NCBI GenBank assembly: GCA_020353195.1 | Contig: CP070691.1 | Coordinates: forward strand, 1,705,894 to 1,769,893 | Origin: Phycisphaerales bacterium | GTDB lineage: Bacteria; Planctomycetota; Phycisphaerae; UBA1845 | Length of the DNA stretch: 64,000 nt | Reading direction: 5' to 3' | In this document: positions 9,483 through 19,243 of the stretch, piece after piece | Layout: every line of letters begins with the position of its first letter | How positions within the stretch are numbered: the stretch's first letter is position 1 | Notes under the pieces: model-generated | Seen by the model: only the letters and a program-made list of their open reading frames with translations | Database searches by the model: none | Told to the model about the DNA's origin: nothing | Position numbers and translations under genes: made by a program

Positions 9483-9821
9483 CCCGTCGCACGTCGTGAA
9501 TCGGTCGGTCCATTCAGCGCGGGGTGTCCCGCCCCTAGAGAAGCGACTCCCCTTGGTCGGGACCGAAGGAGGGGCCTCGGTGCAGCCACACCGATGCGGA
9601 GCCTTCGCGCACTACTCAGCATTGTCGTACGCCTCACGAAACACATCACGACGCGGGCGGACCTTCCAAGCCCCTGAGGCGAGTCGGCGTCCGAGCCCTG
9701 CTTTTCTCGGACGTTGCCCTGACCGGGCGAAACGCCCGGCGCCGAGATCATCTGCGCCCCGCCATTTGCCGATTTCATTATGGTTCTTGGCCTCAAATCG
9801 GCAAAGACGGTGCTCATCGTG
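9483..9821. other. 339-base intergenic region
   Basis: Spacer between the DUF4139 gene and the response regulator. A small GC hairpin (GCGGG-GTGT-CCCGC, just after the DUF4139 stop) lacks a T tract. If the regulator starts at the upstream ATG 9780, the spacer is 297 bases. Nothing else recognised. Confidence 0.4.
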
Positions 9822-11453
9822 ATGCCCGAGACCGGAAAAGTTCTGTTCGTCGACGACGACGGTCAACTGCGGCTTGTCGTCGCCGCTCACTTGAAGAACG
9901 CCGGTTTCGACGTACGGACGGCGGAGAACGGGCGCGAGGGCGTCGAGATCGCCACCACGTATCAGCCGGATGTCATCGTCATGGATTACGCCATGCCGGT
10001 CATGGACGGCCTGAAAGCGACCACGCAGCTCAAGGCCCTGCCCGCTACCGAGAAGATCCCGATCATCATCCTGACCGGAGACCATCGGACCGAGAATCTG
10101 GTGTTGGGCCTGGAGGCGGGTGCCCAGGAATACGTACTCAAGCCCTTTGCCATGGAGGAACTGATCGCCCGTGTCCGTTCCATGCATCGTTTGGCCGTCA
10201 CCGGCCGCGCCCTGGACAACCTGGCCAACCGCCTGACTGACGAAAACAACCGCAAGACCCAGCGTCTTCAGTTGCTCTACGACTTTGCCAAGCAGTTGAA
10301 CAAAGCCTCGACGCTGAATGAGGTGCTCGACCTGATCATTCCCTGCGCCCAGGGAGCGACGAGCGCCAACCGAATCTCCGTGCTCCTTCGCGACGACCAT
10401 GACGATCGCTACCTGGTGTGCCGGCGGGCGATCGGCATTCCTGCCGATCTGGTGGAGCGGATTCGAATCACGGCCATCGAGGGCATCGCCGGCCAGGTCT
10501 ATACCACCGGCAAGATGATGAAAGCCGAAGCCCTGGACATGGGCGTGCCCGGCGACGTTCGGGGGTACGCTGCTGCCGCGTTTGTCTGCGCCCCGCTGGT
10601 CCTGAACTCCGACCGTTACGGTCGCGAGGTGCTGGGCGTGCTGAACATCACCGACAAAGCCGGCGGGCGGCCGTTCAGCGACGAGGAGGTCGCCTGCATC
10701 CAGTCCCTGGCTGACTCGGCAGCCATCGCGATCCACAACCACTGCACCCGCACGCGGCTCGAGCGCTCGGTTCACGTCTTGCTCATGACGGTGGGTCGGC
10801 TGGCGGAGTTCCGCGACGAGGAGACCGCCGGTCATCTCGAGCGGGTTCAGGAGTACGTCCGATTGCTGGGCGAGCAGCTGGCAAGGAACGAGAAGTGCAA
10901 GGCCGTCCTGACCCCGGAGTACATCGAGAACCTCTTCCTGGCGGCGCCGCTCCACGACATCGGCAAGGTGGGGATCCCCGACGACATCCTAACCAAGGAG
11001 GGGCCGCTGACGAAGCGCGAATTCCAGGTCATGCAGACCCACACCACGATCGGGCGGCAGACGCTGGAACTGGCGCAGGAGCAGACCGGCCACACGCCCC
11101 TGCTACAGATGTGCATCGACATCGCGCACTGTCACCACGAGAAGTATGACGGAAGCGGATACCCGCGAGGACTCTCCAACGGTGCGATTCCGCTGCCCGC
11201 CCGTATCATCGCGTTGGCGGATGCGTATGACGCCGTCACGAGTCGACGGCGCTACAAGGCCCCCGTGCCCCACGATGCGGCGGTGAGGCTGCTTCGAGCG
11301 GGAACGGGGCGGCACTTCGACCCCGATGTGGTCGCCGCCTTCGAAGGCTGCCTCAGGCAGTTCGATCACATTCGCCGGGAGAGGGGTGCGGCCACCGAGT
11401 TCGCCCCCGAGCCCGTGGCCGCCGGATCGGTCCAGGCGGGTTTTCCCGCGTGA
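9822..11453 (+). CDS. response regulator with REC, GAF and HD-GYP domains
   Basis: A 543-residue cytoplasmic regulator, likely a cyclic-di-GMP phosphodiesterase under two-component control. Residues 5-125 form a receiver domain with acidic triad FVDDD, phospho-acceptor D55 in VMDYAMPVMDG and the conserved KPF lysine. A GAF domain covers about 160-315. The HD-GYP domain follows with HLERV, HDIGKVGIPDDI, HHEKYDGSGYP and ALADAYDAVTSRRRYK, all metal and GYP residues intact. A start at ATG 9780 adds 14 residues; neither has a clear ribosome binding site, and MPETGKVLFVDDD is the natural family start. Its stop is 4 bases from the convergent TPR gene. No histidine kinase is adjacent. Confidence 0.93.
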   Translation: MPETGKVLFVDDDGQLRLVVAAHLKNAGFDVRTAENGREGVEIATTYQPDVIVMDYAMPVMDGLKATTQLKALPATEKIPIIILTGDHRTENLVLGLEAGAQEYVLKPFAMEELIARVRSMHRLAVTGRALDNLANRLTDENNRKTQRLQLLYDFAKQLNKASTLNEVLDLIIPCAQGATSANRISVLLRDDHDDRYLVCRRAIGIPADLVERIRITAIEGIAGQVYTTGKMMKAEALDMGVPGDVRGYAAAAFVCAPLVLNSDRYGREVLGVLNITDKAGGRPFSDEEVACIQSLADSAAIAIHNHCTRTRLERSVHVLLMTVGRLAEFRDEETAGHLERVQEYVRLLGEQLARNEKCKAVLTPEYIENLFLAAPLHDIGKVGIPDDILTKEGPLTKREFQVMQTHTTIGRQTLELAQEQTGHTPLLQMCIDIAHCHHEKYDGSGYPRGLSNGAIPLPARIIALADAYDAVTSRRRYKAPVPHDAAVRLLRAGTGRHFDPDVVAAFEGCLRQFDHIRRERGAATEFAPEPVAAGSVQAGFPA

Positions 11454-11457
11454 GAGT

Positions 11458-13362
11458 CTACGGTTCAGGGTCGGTCGATTGGCCGGTCTGCTCGGGAATC
11501 GGGTCATTCGGCGCGTCGGTTTTGCGCGGCGCGCCCGTTTCGCGCACGTCCCGGTACTTTTTTCCCGCCCGGTAGAGGGCAAGCCGCTCAAGGAAACCGG
11601 GGTCCACTTCTCCTCCGCCCGCTGTCAGGGCGTCGACAACTTCCTGCTGTCTTTTGACGGCCTCTTCGAAGTTTCCCGCCTCGGCATAGGCCGCCGCGAG
11701 CGTGTCTACGCAACCCGGGTTGCGGTACTCGGTCTGCGTGCAGGCTGCCAGGGCGAGCGCGACGGCCTCCCGACCGTTCCGGTACAGCGGATCGGGGCAG
11801 GTCGCCCGCAACCACGCCAGGGCATTGCGCAGGTCGGGTGACAACGGCACTCGTTGCAGGCCCGCCTGCAACGTCTCATCGACGAACCCAAACTGCCCCA
11901 GCTTAGAATACTCTTGGGACAGGACGGCATAAGCAGCCACTCCATCCGGGTCCGCCTCAATGGCCGACTGCAAATGCGCGATCGCCAGTTCCGGTTCGCC
12001 TCGCTGACTGTACAACGATCCCAAAGAGAATTGCGCCAGCGCGTGAGTCGGCATCTCCGTGACAACCAGGCGCAGCTGCTCCAGAGCTTCATCCTGCTTG
12101 CGCTGTGTACTCAACATCCTGGCCAGAAGAGTCCGCGCACCGAAGTGGCTCGGATCGTTCTCGATCACCCGTCGAAGATGGCTGATGGCCTCCTCGATGT
12201 TGCCCTGGTCCGCGAGGTACTGAGCCAGCCCGATATGCGCTTCAGGCGAGTTCGGATCCGCTGCCAGCGCCCTGTCGTACAGGCCCGGGATCTCGTCCGT
12301 GTTCTTCCCGGTCCTGCGCAAGGCCTCCGCCAGTCGACACAGTGCCCGAGTGTCGTGAGGCGCCATCTCCACCGTCTTGCGATAGGTGTTGATCCCCTCG
12401 TCGGTCTTGTCGGAGCGCAGAAGAATCTCAGCCTTGAGAATCCTGGGCAGCACTGAGTTCGGGGCGAACTCGATCGCTTTGTCAACGTGGACCATGGCTT
12501 GATCCACAACATCGTCCATGGTTTGGTCCGGCCGGCGGGCACTCAGGACCCGTTCCGCCCGGGCCAGCTCAGACTCCGACCCGGTCGCCAGTTCCGGGAA
12601 CTCCGCCAGTTCCGCAGCCATCAGCGGCGGCACGCTGCCGCGGCTGCACCCGAGGATACGATGCCTGGCCGCACGCTCCCCCTGCCCGAGGTCCTCATAA
12701 GCCTGGGCCAGCGCCTGGTGAACCTCGCCCGCCCGCGGCGCCGCCTTCTCCGCGTCGCGGAGGTACTCGATCGCCGGTTCGGGCTGACCGTCCTTCAGGC
12801 AGGCCTGCCCCAGGCCGAACAGCACCTGCGGAGCCTCCGGTTCCAACCCGCGTGCTTTCTCGAGGGCCTCCCGCGCCTGGCCGTACTGCGCCTTATCAAT
12901 CAAGCAGAATCCGAGGGCAGACCAGCCCGGCGCGAAATCGGGCTTGACTTTGACCGCGGCGCGAAGGGCGTCGATTGCCTCGTCCGGCTTCCCGGCCGCG
13001 GACAGGCAGTGCCCAAGGTGAAACTGCCATCGATGCGTCTTGGGGTCGAGGCTTGCCGCCCGCCGGTACATGGCGACGGCCTCGTCGGGCAGCCCGTACA
13101 ACTGATACAGCATGCCCAACCGGCCGTTGACGTCGGCTCCTTTGGGATCGGCGGTGAATTCCTGCCGGGCCTGGTTGATCTGTTCCTGAATGACCGGCTC
13201 CAGACCGCTGATGTCCGGCGTGACCGCATCGGGTAAAGACTGTGCCGGCGCCGCCTTCTCTTGTTCGTCCCGGGAGCAGCCTGCGAACGCCAGAAGCGCC
13301 CCGACGGTCGGAAGTGCCGCCGCACAGAGCCAGAATCCGTGTTGTTTGCCGAGCGTTGACAT
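11458..13362 (-). CDS. TPR-repeat lipoprotein
   Basis: A 634-residue predicted lipoprotein. The N-terminus has a hydrophobic segment ending in LLAFAGC, a lipobox with Cys at about residue 29, followed by a charged spacer. The rest is built of tandem 34-residue tetratricopeptide repeats, recognisable by repeated W/L..G.........A.......A....P patterns (for example FHLGHCLSAAGKPDEAI, LFGLGQACLKDGQPEPAIEYL, HIGLAQYLADQGNIEEAI). TPR arrays act as protein-protein scaffolds; the partner is unknown. The C-terminal tail is rich in Pro, Thr and Asp. The gene is convergent with the HD-GYP regulator and followed upstream by a 268-base spacer. Confidence 0.88.
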   Translation of the reverse strand: MSTLGKQHGFWLCAAALPTVGALLAFAGCSRDEQEKAAPAQSLPDAVTPDISGLEPVIQEQINQARQEFTADPKGADVNGRLGMLYQLYGLPDEAVAMYRRAASLDPKTHRWQFHLGHCLSAAGKPDEAIDALRAAVKVKPDFAPGWSALGFCLIDKAQYGQAREALEKARGLEPEAPQVLFGLGQACLKDGQPEPAIEYLRDAEKAAPRAGEVHQALAQAYEDLGQGERAARHRILGCSRGSVPPLMAAELAEFPELATGSESELARAERVLSARRPDQTMDDVVDQAMVHVDKAIEFAPNSVLPRILKAEILLRSDKTDEGINTYRKTVEMAPHDTRALCRLAEALRRTGKNTDEIPGLYDRALAADPNSPEAHIGLAQYLADQGNIEEAISHLRRVIENDPSHFGARTLLARMLSTQRKQDEALEQLRLVVTEMPTHALAQFSLGSLYSQRGEPELAIAHLQSAIEADPDGVAAYAVLSQEYSKLGQFGFVDETLQAGLQRVPLSPDLRNALAWLRATCPDPLYRNGREAVALALAACTQTEYRNPGCVDTLAAAYAEAGNFEEAVKRQQEVVDALTAGGGEVDPGFLERLALYRAGKKYRDVRETGAPRKTDAPNDPIPEQTGQSTDPEP

Positions 13363-13630
13363 GGTTTCACATCTACCGTTTGAGCGTTGATTCTGATGAG
13401 TCCGAGGATCGCTCGTGTGCCGGGCGGGTGACCCGATCGCTCGATCCTACAGCCTGTCGAACAGGTACCCGTTTCATACCATGCTGATCTGCGGATCGCA
13501 ACTACCGGAAGGACGCTCAAACAGCCGTCGGCGTGGAACCGGACCACCGCAGAGGGTGCACAGCCGCCTCCGGCCGATCAGTGCCGAGTCTACGGAAGCA
13601 TGCAGGAGGGGCGGCTCACTGTCGCAGGTC

Positions 13631-14278
13631 TTACGCGCAGCGCAACTGCCCGTCGACGACCGTGTACCGGCGCCCGCATGACGAGCAGCGCAAGTGGTCG
13701 TCCAACGGACGTCCGCACCGGCTTACCCACGCCACGATGCGCGCGGGGTTTCCCACGACGAGCCGATGGTCGGGAACGTCGTGTGTCACGACCGCCCCGG
13801 CGCCGACTGTAGCGAACCGGCCGACCGTATGCCCGCAGACGATCACGGCCCCGGCGCCGATTGAGGCTCCACTGCGCACGGTGGTCCTGATCAGCCACTC
13901 GTCCACGCGCCGGCGGGGTGCATTGGGGTCGCGGTGGCTGCGCGGATAGAGGTCGTTGGTGAAGACGGCTCCCGGTCCGACGAAGACGTCATCCTCGATG
14001 ACGACGCCGTCCCAGATCATGGCGCGGTTCTTGATCGTCACGCGGTCACCGACGACCGCACCGGACTCGATGAACGCGTGATCGCAGACGTTGCAGTGCG
14101 AACCGACCACCGATCCCTTCATAACGTGAGCGAAGGCCCATATCCTCGTCCCGGGACCGACCTGATCGCTTTCGCAGATAGCCTGGGGATGAATGAAGGT
14201 GGTCTGCTCGGCCTCGATCAGGGCCGACCCGCCGCCTCCTCCGGTTGGAGGTTTCGTTGACACCGTCGGATTCTCCAC
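13631..14278 (-). CDS. WbpD-like hexapeptide N-acetyltransferase with C-terminal zinc-ribbon-like tail
   Basis: A 215-residue left-handed beta-helix acyltransferase resembling UDP-2-acetamido-3-amino-2,3-dideoxyglucuronate N-acetyltransferase (WbpD). Hexapeptide repeats run from about residue 27 to 175 (GTRIWAFAHVMKGSVVG, RVTIKNRAMIWDGVVIEDDV, GAVFTNDLYPRSH). The block ASIGAGAVIVCGHTVGRFATV leads into the usual C-terminal helix HRLVVGNPARIVAWVSRCG. The last ~30 residues carry CG...CSSCGRRY...C, a zinc-ribbon-like appendix seen in some WbpD relatives. It is the promoter-distal gene of the operon that also holds the WbpE-like aminotransferase and WbpB-like dehydrogenase, which supports the specific assignment. 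Confidence 0.82.
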   Translation of the reverse strand: MENPTVSTKPPTGGGGGSALIEAEQTTFIHPQAICESDQVGPGTRIWAFAHVMKGSVVGSHCNVCDHAFIESGAVVGDRVTIKNRAMIWDGVVIEDDVFVGPGAVFTNDLYPRSHRDPNAPRRRVDEWLIRTTVRSGASIGAGAVIVCGHTVGRFATVGAGAVVTHDVPDHRLVVGNPARIVAWVSRCGRPLDDHLRCSSCGRRYTVVDGQLRCA

Positions 14279-14296
14279 TGCCTCGACGACCCGGGT

Positions 14297-15328
14297 TTAC
14301 GTGGGGGCGGTCGTCAACTCCCCCGGTGTTCGGCCGGCCGGATCATAGTGACTCATGTGTCGGGACCGAACGGCCTGCCGCCGCCATGCTACCAGGCGGC
14401 GAAGTCCCTCTTCCAAGCTCACCTGCGCCTGGAACCCGAGCAGCGAAGCCGCCTTTGCAGTGTCCGCGAGTCGACGCCGCACAGGATTGACCGCCCGGGC
14501 CGGCAGGTAGGTCGGCTTGATGTCCGGATGCTCGGTCACCAGAAGCAGCGTCCGCAGCAGCTCGCTGAGGCTGGTCTCGGTCCCCGACGCGACGTTGAAC
14601 ACCTGGTCGCTCACGTCGCTGGTGGCGGCCAGGATGTTGGCCCGGGCCACATCCTCGCTGAACACGAAGTCCATTGTCTGCGACCCGTCACCGAAGATCG
14701 CCGGCCGCTGCCCCTGATCGAGGCAATCGAGCCATCGGATCAGCACCTCCGTGTACTTTCCGAACACGTCCATCCGCGGGCCGTACACGTTGAAGTACCG
14801 CAGCGCGACGTAGTCGAGTCCCGTCATGTCGTGAAAGGCCCGGTAGAGCGCCTCGTTGGCGATTTTGGCGGCCCCGTACCAGGTGCGGTTGTTGTACAGC
14901 GGATGCCCTTCCGGCGTCGGGAAGGTGTCAGCCAGGCCGTACACGGACGCGGAACTCGCCGCCACCAGCTTCCGCACGCCCGCCTGCACACAGGCCTCCG
15001 CCACGTTGAACGTCCCGTCGACCAGCACTTCCTGGCACTCGCGCCACTGCTCGGCGCAGGCGGTGATGCGGATCGCCGCCTGGTGGAACACCACGTCCAC
15101 CCCGTCGAAGTGGGGGCGGATCGCGTCGAACGCGCGGATATCCTCTTGAATGACGTCCACGCTTCCGTTCGCGCGGGCCCATTCGACGTTCAACAGCGTG
15201 CCACGCGTGAGGTTGTCGATGATCCGCACCTGTCCGACGTCCTCGTCCCGTACGAGCTGGTCGAGAATCGTCGACCCGATGAGGCCGCACCCCCCGGTGA
15301 TCAAGATCGTTTTGCCCCGCAGATCCAC
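14297..15328 (-). CDS. NAD-dependent epimerase/dehydratase (extended SDR)
   Basis: A 343-residue nucleotide-sugar epimerase or dehydratase. The Rossmann motif is TILITGGCGLIGS, the active site carries ASSASVYG and YGAAKIANE (YxxxK), and RYFNVYGPRM is the substrate-side signature of UDP-glucose-4-epimerase-type SDRs. I start it at GTG 15328 because AGGAG lies seven bases upstream and VDLRGKTILITGG is the natural N-terminus; the open frame extends to 15385. It follows the radical SAM gene by 34 bases in the sugar operon. The precise substrate is not readable; a UDP-hexose or UDP-N-acetylhexosamine is likely. Confidence 0.87.
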   Translation of the reverse strand: MDLRGKTILITGGCGLIGSTILDQLVRDEDVGQVRIIDNLTRGTLLNVEWARANGSVDVIQEDIRAFDAIRPHFDGVDVVFHQAAIRITACAEQWRECQEVLVDGTFNVAEACVQAGVRKLVAASSASVYGLADTFPTPEGHPLYNNRTWYGAAKIANEALYRAFHDMTGLDYVALRYFNVYGPRMDVFGKYTEVLIRWLDCLDQGQRPAIFGDGSQTMDFVFSEDVARANILAATSDVSDQVFNVASGTETSLSELLRTLLLVTEHPDIKPTYLPARAVNPVRRRLADTAKAASLLGFQAQVSLEEGLRRLVAWRRQAVRSRHMSHYDPAGRTPGELTTAPT

Positions 15329-15362
15329 TCGGTGTCTCCTGTCGGCGGTCGGCGCCGCCCCG

Positions 15363-16907
15363 TCACACGGGGGCCACCGTGTCACCGTATTTGGCTTCGT
15401 TCATCTCCGGGTCGGCAGCGGCGATCCGGCGATCGCCGATCGTCCTCTGGAGCATGGCGGACCACCGCTCCCTGTTCCGCAGAAACCGCGTCTTCCGCAG
15501 CGCCGGGTTCACGGCGAAGATCTTCACGTGGGTAAGCAGCTGGCGGGCCGTAATCCGCTCGAACTTGAACACGTAGTAGCTGAAGTGCGCCATGAACAGA
15601 AGATCAAACAGCAGCGGAATCCGGGACTTCGTCAACCACACCAGCACCGGCGTGAGCCCGGGCGACAGCATGCACAGGTAATACACCTTCTTCAGGTTGA
15701 CCAGCCGGTCCCGATCAGGCAGATCCAGGTACATGTCGTGGTGCAGAGTGGCCTCGAACGGTTTCTTCGCGGGCACGAACCGCTTTACGCTCGGGTGTTC
15801 CGCCAGGGAGACGCCAGGATAGGGCTGGAAGAAGGTCGTCCACAGGTAGGTCGGTCTGATCTTCCGGAAGAAGCCGAGCCGATCCACGTGGTCCTGGACG
15901 GTATCGCCCGGCAGCCCGAAGAAGGCGCTGGTGACATAGCTGATCTTGTGCTTGCGAAGCCACCGCGTAATCTGCAGGATGTGGTCATCGCCCACGGACT
16001 TGTTCATCAGTTTCCGGCGCTGGCTCTCGTCGCCGGTCTCGGCGGAGATTACCAGATTCTCGGCACCCGCCTCCGCCATCAGCCGGATGTCATCCTCCGT
16101 GATGCCTCCCCCGAACCGGTATTCCGCATAGAACGGCACGCGGATCCGCTGTTTGTACAGGGTCAGGAATTCCCTCAGCCAATCGTTCTTGACCCAGAAA
16201 ACCTCGTCAATGAACGACACGTAGCGAACATCCCGCCGTTGGAGATGGAACTCCAGTTCCCGAATCACCAGTTCGGGACTCCGCCGACGGAGGTACTTCT
16301 TGCCGCCGTAGTGCTCCAGCAGCACCGGATTCGTGCAGAACGAGCAGCGAAACGGGCAGCCCCGGCCGGCGAGCATGAACAGGTACTTGCTGTTGCGGAA
16401 GAATCGGTACTTGTCATACAGCGATCGGTCGTGAAACGGCAGCGTATTCAGGTCGAGCATTTCGTCGGGAAGCGGGTTCTTCACGATCCCCTCGGCGGTC
16501 TTGGCCCAGAAGCTCCGGATATGCGTGTATGGTTCACCCCGGTCCACGCACGCAGCCAACTCCAGCATGGGCCGCTCGCCTTCGCCCCGGCACACGATAT
16601 CCACACCCGGCTGATCGATGATCTGCGGGCAGACGATGGCGTGGACGTTCCCGTATACCGTGACGGCTCCGATCGTCTCCTTGACCCGACGCCCCGTCTC
16701 CAACGCCCATGGTACGCTCGGTGTGAGTATGGAGAACCCCACGATATCCGGCTCGAAGGACGCCAGTTCCGCCAGGAACCGTCGCTCGTCGGTCTGCTCG
16801 TCGATGAACACCTCGACCACGTGCCCCGCCTCCTTGAGGACGGCGGAGATGGACATCAAGCCCATGCACTCGACCATCAGATCCTGACATAGCGCGATCC
16901 TGGCCAA
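15363..16907 (-). CDS. B12-binding-type radical SAM protein
   Basis: A 514-residue radical SAM enzyme. The N-terminal ~130 residues resemble a cobalamin-binding domain (LMSISAVLKEAGHVVEVF, DIVGFSILTP, VYGNVHAIVCP). The core has the cluster motif GRGCPFRCSFC (CxxxCxxC) and a TIM-barrel with SAETGDESQRRKLMNKS. The C-terminus holds a hydrophobic stretch (LTPVLVWLTKSRIPLLFDLLF), so membrane association is possible. TTG 16907 is the start (MARIALCQDL), preceded by AAGGGG, and follows the GT2 stop by 12 bases. In this operon it may methylate or rearrange a sugar or its lipid carrier; that is inference. Confidence 0.85.
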   Translation of the reverse strand: MARIALCQDLMVECMGLMSISAVLKEAGHVVEVFIDEQTDERRFLAELASFEPDIVGFSILTPSVPWALETGRRVKETIGAVTVYGNVHAIVCPQIIDQPGVDIVCRGEGERPMLELAACVDRGEPYTHIRSFWAKTAEGIVKNPLPDEMLDLNTLPFHDRSLYDKYRFFRNSKYLFMLAGRGCPFRCSFCTNPVLLEHYGGKKYLRRRSPELVIRELEFHLQRRDVRYVSFIDEVFWVKNDWLREFLTLYKQRIRVPFYAEYRFGGGITEDDIRLMAEAGAENLVISAETGDESQRRKLMNKSVGDDHILQITRWLRKHKISYVTSAFFGLPGDTVQDHVDRLGFFRKIRPTYLWTTFFQPYPGVSLAEHPSVKRFVPAKKPFEATLHHDMYLDLPDRDRLVNLKKVYYLCMLSPGLTPVLVWLTKSRIPLLFDLLFMAHFSYYVFKFERITARQLLTHVKIFAVNPALRKTRFLRNRERWSAMLQRTIGDRRIAAADPEMNEAKYGDTVAPV

Positions 16908-16919
16908 GGCAGCGACCCC

Positions 16920-17954
16920 TTACTGTGCGACCGCGGCCGCCGCATCGTTGCGGCATCCGCACGCGGCGGCGGGCCCGGTTTCGATCGGCTCCGAGCAGTC
17001 GCGCCCGCAGGGCGAAGCGCTGGTTCGCCGACCATACTCCTCCTCGACGATGTAATTCGGGCGTCCCCGGGTCTCGTCGAGCACCCTCCAGAGGTACTCT
17101 CCCAGCACACCGACCATGACCATCAGGATGCCCATTCCCAACAACATGACCGAGGCGAGGGTGGCGAATCCCCGCACCTCGATGCGCCCGCACAGCGCCT
17201 CGTAGACCACGTAGGCCAGGAAACCGAAGCCGACTCCGGCGCAGCTCAAGCCGAGGAGGCTCATGGCGCGGATCGGCCAATACGAGAACCCTACCACGCT
17301 GTCGACCAGGAGCTTGACCTTCTTGGCCAGCGTCCAGCCGCTTCGCCCATGGGCGCGGGCGGCCTTGTCATAGCGGACGTACGCGGCGTCAAACCCCAAC
17401 CAGCAGACCGACGCCAGCACCGAGTCGTTGCGGGTGTTCACGCGTTTGAAGGCGTCGAGCACCTTGCGGTCGATCAGGGCAGCGTCGGCGGCGACCGACG
17501 GGGCCGCGTTCGGCGCTGCAGCCCGCATCAGCCGCCAGTAGACGGCTGATGTCAGACGGGTGGCCCACGACCGGGCTTGCCTCGCTGCTCTAGCCGCCCA
17601 GACCACCGGGTATCCATCCTCCCATTTGCGGATCAAGGCGGGAATCATCTCGGGCGGGTCTTGCAGATCGGCGGACAGGAAGACCGCGCCGTCACCGGTG
17701 GCGGTCCGCAGACCCGCCGACAGCGCGGCGTGGGCACCGAAGTTCCGTGAGAAACGCAGATAGCGGACCCGCCCGTCGCCCCTGGCCCACGCCCGGGCGA
17801 CGGTCCGCGTATCGTCCGTCGAATGGTCGTCCACCAGGACGATCTCGAACCTGTACTCGTTCAGGCTGTCGATCACGGCGCAGACGCGCCGCCGAAGGGC
17901 CTCCAGGTTGGCCGCCTCGTTATACATGGGGAACACCAGCGACACGCGTTTCAT
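16920..17954 (-). CDS. polyprenyl-phosphate-type glycosyltransferase family 2 (GtrB/DPM1-like)
   Basis: A 344-residue membrane GT2. The N-terminal catalytic domain has LVFPMYNEAANL, VLVDDHSTDDT and FLSADLQDPPE (the DxD-type site). Two C-terminal membrane helices follow at about residues 230-262 and 268-293, then YLWRVLDETRGRPNYIVEE, the standard ending of polyprenyl-phosphate glycosyltransferases. These enzymes transfer a sugar to the lipid carrier on the inner face of the cytoplasmic membrane. The ATG at 17954 overlaps the stop of the upstream aminotransferase gene (TGATG), so translation is probably coupled. The C-terminus is Cys-rich (PAAACGCRN). Confidence 0.9.
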   Translation of the reverse strand: MKRVSLVFPMYNEAANLEALRRRVCAVIDSLNEYRFEIVLVDDHSTDDTRTVARAWARGDGRVRYLRFSRNFGAHAALSAGLRTATGDGAVFLSADLQDPPEMIPALIRKWEDGYPVVWAARAARQARSWATRLTSAVYWRLMRAAAPNAAPSVAADAALIDRKVLDAFKRVNTRNDSVLASVCWLGFDAAYVRYDKAARAHGRSGWTLAKKVKLLVDSVVGFSYWPIRAMSLLGLSCAGVGFGFLAYVVYEALCGRIEVRGFATLASVMLLGMGILMVMVGVLGEYLWRVLDETRGRPNYIVEEEYGRRTSASPCGRDCSEPIETGPAAACGCRNDAAAAVAQ

Positions 17955-19159
17955 CAATCGCTCCCCTGGTCAGCCGGCACGACTGCGACGGTTTCCGGCA
18001 GACCGAACGCCTCGTAGAGCCCGTCAATGGCGCGCCGCTGCTGTGCGTCCGTCATCTCGGGGAACATGGGCAGCAGCACCATCCGCCGGGCCAGTCGTTC
18101 ACTGTGGGGCAGAGTGGGGCGCAGGTCGTTCGCCCGGTAGCAGGGCTCGTGGTGTACGCAGGCCAAACCGGGCAACGCCGCGACCCCCCGTTCGCGCAGC
18201 GCGTCGACGAGCGCCTCGCGTCCCAGCGGAGCATCGTCGCGGAGCGTAACGGCGTAGGATTGCCGGTTCGTCTGTGCATCGTAGGGCCAGCGGCAAGGTG
18301 ACAGATAGGGATGAGCGCGGACGGCGGCGTCGTATCGATCGCCCAGCCGTCGGCGCGCCTCGATCAGTTCGTCGATGCGTGTCATCTGGACCGTCCCCAC
18401 CGCGGCCGCTATGTCACTCATGCGGTAGTTGTGTCCCAACTCGACGTACGACTCGCGTTGACGGCCGGCCTCACGGTGTCGCTGCCAGTCGGCCACGTCC
18501 CGACCATGGTTGCGCAGCCGGCAAAGCCGCTGGGCCAGGTCTGAATCGTCCGTGACCACGATCCCGCCTTCTCCCGTGGTGATGATCTTACGCGGGTGAA
18601 ACGAGAAGCATGCCAGTGGCGTGTGTGTTCCGATCCGCTGGCCCCCGTATCGGGACCCGAGGGCGCAGGCGGCGTCCTCGATCAGCGGGCACGCGTGCTT
18701 GTCGGCGACCGCCTGCAGGCGGTGCAGGTCCGCCGGCAGTCCGAACTGGTGGACGGCGACAATCGCTTTCGTGCGGTGCGTGCAGGCCTGGTCGACGGAC
18801 TTCGGATCGATGTTGAAGGTGTTCGGGTCCACGTCGGCGAACACGGGCGTAGCCCCGCAGTATCGCACGGCGTTCGCGGTGGCGATGAACGTGAGCGAGG
18901 GCACGACCACTTCGTGGTCCGGCCCGACATCCAGGACCCGCAGCGCCAGATGGAGGGCAGCCGTCCCATTCGAAACCGCCACAGCGTATGGCGCGCCCAC
19001 GTAATCCGCCACCGCCCGCTCGAATCGCCTCACCATCGGCCCCTGCGTAACCCAGCCGCTGCGCAGCACGTCGGCGACGGCGGCATACTCCGCTTCGCCC
19101 ATCACGGGCTTAGCCAATGGAACCGTAATGGCTCGGGACGATGTTACAGTGTCAGACAC
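17954..19159 (-). CDS. DegT/DnrJ/EryC1/StrS aminotransferase, WbpE-like
   Basis: A 401-residue PLP-dependent sugar aminotransferase. It has the family opening VPLAKPVMGEAEY, SGWVTQGPMVRRFE, the cofactor block AVSNGTAALHLAL and PSLTFIATANAV. LIEDAACALGSRYGG precedes the PLP lysine in FSFHPRKIITTGEGG. It would form the 3-amino group on a nucleotide 3-ketosugar. GTG 19159 is chosen because AGAGGG lies just upstream; the open frame continues to 19207. It lies 84 bases downstream of the oxidoreductase that would supply its keto substrate and overlaps the GT2 start by one base. Confidence 0.92.
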   Translation of the reverse strand: MSDTVTSSRAITVPLAKPVMGEAEYAAVADVLRSGWVTQGPMVRRFERAVADYVGAPYAVAVSNGTAALHLALRVLDVGPDHEVVVPSLTFIATANAVRYCGATPVFADVDPNTFNIDPKSVDQACTHRTKAIVAVHQFGLPADLHRLQAVADKHACPLIEDAACALGSRYGGQRIGTHTPLACFSFHPRKIITTGEGGIVVTDDSDLAQRLCRLRNHGRDVADWQRHREAGRQRESYVELGHNYRMSDIAAAVGTVQMTRIDELIEARRRLGDRYDAAVRAHPYLSPCRWPYDAQTNRQSYAVTLRDDAPLGREALVDALRERGVAALPGLACVHHEPCYRANDLRPTLPHSERLARRMVLLPMFPEMTDAQQRRAIDGLYEAFGLPETVAVVPADQGSD

Positions 19160-19243
19160 CGTCACCCTCTTGCAGGAAGCGTAGTTGCGTGGTCTCGGTA
19201 TCGGCACACTGCCGTGTGACGGCCGGTCGACCGGCTACGGTCG

